From UTPRO1 sp031400185 (lineage in GTDB: Bacteria; Desulfobacterota; Binatia; UTPRO1), in the NCBI GenBank assembly GCA_031400185.1, contig JANNPN010000394.1, positions 1 to 8,452 on the forward strand: a stretch of DNA of 8,452 bases, given 5' to 3'. The notes beneath the pieces were generated by a model, which saw nothing but the letters and a program-made list of their open reading frames with translations, did not search any database and was not told the DNA's origin. Numbering within the stretch: the first letter of the stretch is position 1; each line of letters opens with the position of its first letter. The position numbers were made by a program, and so were the translations under genes. Positions 7,552 to 8,452 of this stretch are shown here, one piece after another.

Positions 7552-8452
7552 ATGACGGTCGGCGGCACGCGCCTGCTGCTCGTCGAGGACGAGCCGAACA
7601 TGGCGCGCACCCTCGCGAAGATCCTCGAGCGCAAGGGCTACGACGTCGCGATGGCGGCGCACGGCCAGGAGGCGCTCGCCGAGCTGGCGAGCGGCGGCTT
7701 CCAGGTGATCGTGACCGATCTCAACATGCCGGTGATGGACGGCATGGCCCTGCTGCGGAAGCTGCAAGGCGATCCTCCGCCGCCGGCCGGTGAACGCCGG
7801 CTGCTGTCCCCGCCGACGATCGTATTGACCGGTCATGGCAGCACGCAGGCGGCCGTCGAGGCAATGAAGCTCGGGGCCTGGGACTACCTGGTGAAGCCCT
7901 GCAACCCGGACGAGCTACTGATGACGATCGAGCAGGTGCTCCGGATCTCCGACCTGGAGCGCGAGAACCGCCGGCTCCGCGAGGTCATCGAGCGCTCCCA
8001 GGGGTTCGGCGAGATGGTCGGGCAGAGCCCGTCGATGCGCGACGTCTATCAGGCGATCGAGGCGCTCGCGCAGAACACGACGACCCTGCTGATCACCGGC
8101 GAGAGCGGGACCGGGAAAGAGCTCGTCGCGCGGAGCGTGCACACGCGGAGCGGACGCGCCGACCTCCCGTTCGTCGCGCTCAACTGCGGCGCGGTGTCCG
8201 ACACGCTGCTCGACAGTCAGCTCTTCGGACATCGGCGCGGCGCCTTCACGGGTGCCGTTGCCGACCACGACGGCGTGTTCCAGGCGGCGCACGGCGGCAC
8301 GCTCTTTCTCGACGAAATCGCCGACATCCCGCCCGCCCTGCAGGTCAAGTTCCTGCGCGCGATCCAGGAGCGCGAGGTGACTCCCCTCGGCACGACACGG
8401 CCGATCAAGGTCGACGTACGCTTGATCGCCGCGACCAACCGCGACCTCTCGG
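7552..8452 (+). CDS. NtrC-family sigma54-dependent response regulator (partial, right edge)
   Basis: A two-component activator of sigma54 promoters; 300 residues are visible before the window ends. The receiver domain (about 6-125) has the acidic pair E12/D13, phosphoacceptor D56, T93 and K115, all intact. The AAA+ domain starts near 155, with Walker A GESGTGKE (183-190), the sigma54-contacting GAFTGA (230-235) and Walker B GGTLFLDEI (248-256). The C-terminal DNA-binding domain would lie beyond the edge. The receiver has a Pro-rich insertion (about 72-88). Two starts are possible: the ATG at 7552, used here, or a GTG at 7540 that overlaps the kinase stop (GTGA) and adds four residues. Neither has a clear ribosome site, so translation is probably coupled to the kinase, its likely partner. 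Confidence 0.96.
   Translation, partial: MTVGGTRLLLVEDEPNMARTLAKILERKGYDVAMAAHGQEALAELASGGFQVIVTDLNMPVMDGMALLRKLQGDPPPPAGERRLLSPPTIVLTGHGSTQAAVEAMKLGAWDYLVKPCNPDELLMTIEQVLRISDLERENRRLREVIERSQGFGEMVGQSPSMRDVYQAIEALAQNTTTLLITGESGTGKELVARSVHTRSGRADLPFVALNCGAVSDTLLDSQLFGHRRGAFTGAVADHDGVFQAAHGGTLFLDEIADIPPALQVKFLRAIQEREVTPLGTTRPIKVDVRLIAATNRDLS

Overview
This is a GC-rich, gene-dense window from a Gram-negative-type bacterium. NtrC-type two-component regulation with a sigma54-contacting GAFTGA motif, an ECF sigma/zinc-finger anti-sigma pair, a periplasmic DUF3106-like protein, and strong G/C third-position bias suggest a deltaproteobacterial-grade or neighbouring lineage (Binatota- or Rokubacteria-like). 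That placement is inference; no marker gene here fixes it. No tRNA, rRNA, mobile element or CRISPR array was seen, and no stretch over 300 bases lacks a gene.

Left of about 5820 everything reads leftward (minus strand). In transcription order: an ECF sigma factor (5820-5212), its membrane-anchored zinc-finger anti-sigma factor (5215-4589), and a small secreted DUF3106-like protein made of four 18-residue repeats (4589-4263). These three genes overlap by 4 and 1 bases and form one tight operon. After a 77-base gap come uvrB (4185-2161) and uvrC (2168-187), overlapping by 8 bases, then the start of an unidentified membrane protein (131 to the left edge). UvrB and UvrC are the damage-loading helicase and the dual-incision nuclease of nucleotide excision repair. 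As read, uvrC is broken by a 2-base expansion of a CG run at 1392-1401, yet all catalytic residues are intact on both sides, so a sequence error or very recent mutation is likely.

Right of a 133-base divergent intergenic region (5821-5953), which carries several palindromes, a rightward operon encodes a soluble sensor histidine kinase (N-terminal all-helical domain, PAS, HisKA, HATPase; 5954-7543) and an NtrC-family sigma54 activator (from 7552, running off the right edge). They are adjacent and probably cognate partners.

The window is largely made of recognisable families. The most notable points are the uvrC frameshift, a probable leaderless uvrB transcript, the exactly periodic repeat protein in the sigma/anti-sigma operon, the palindromic divergent promoter region, the sensor domain of the kinase, and an insertion in the response-regulator receiver domain.
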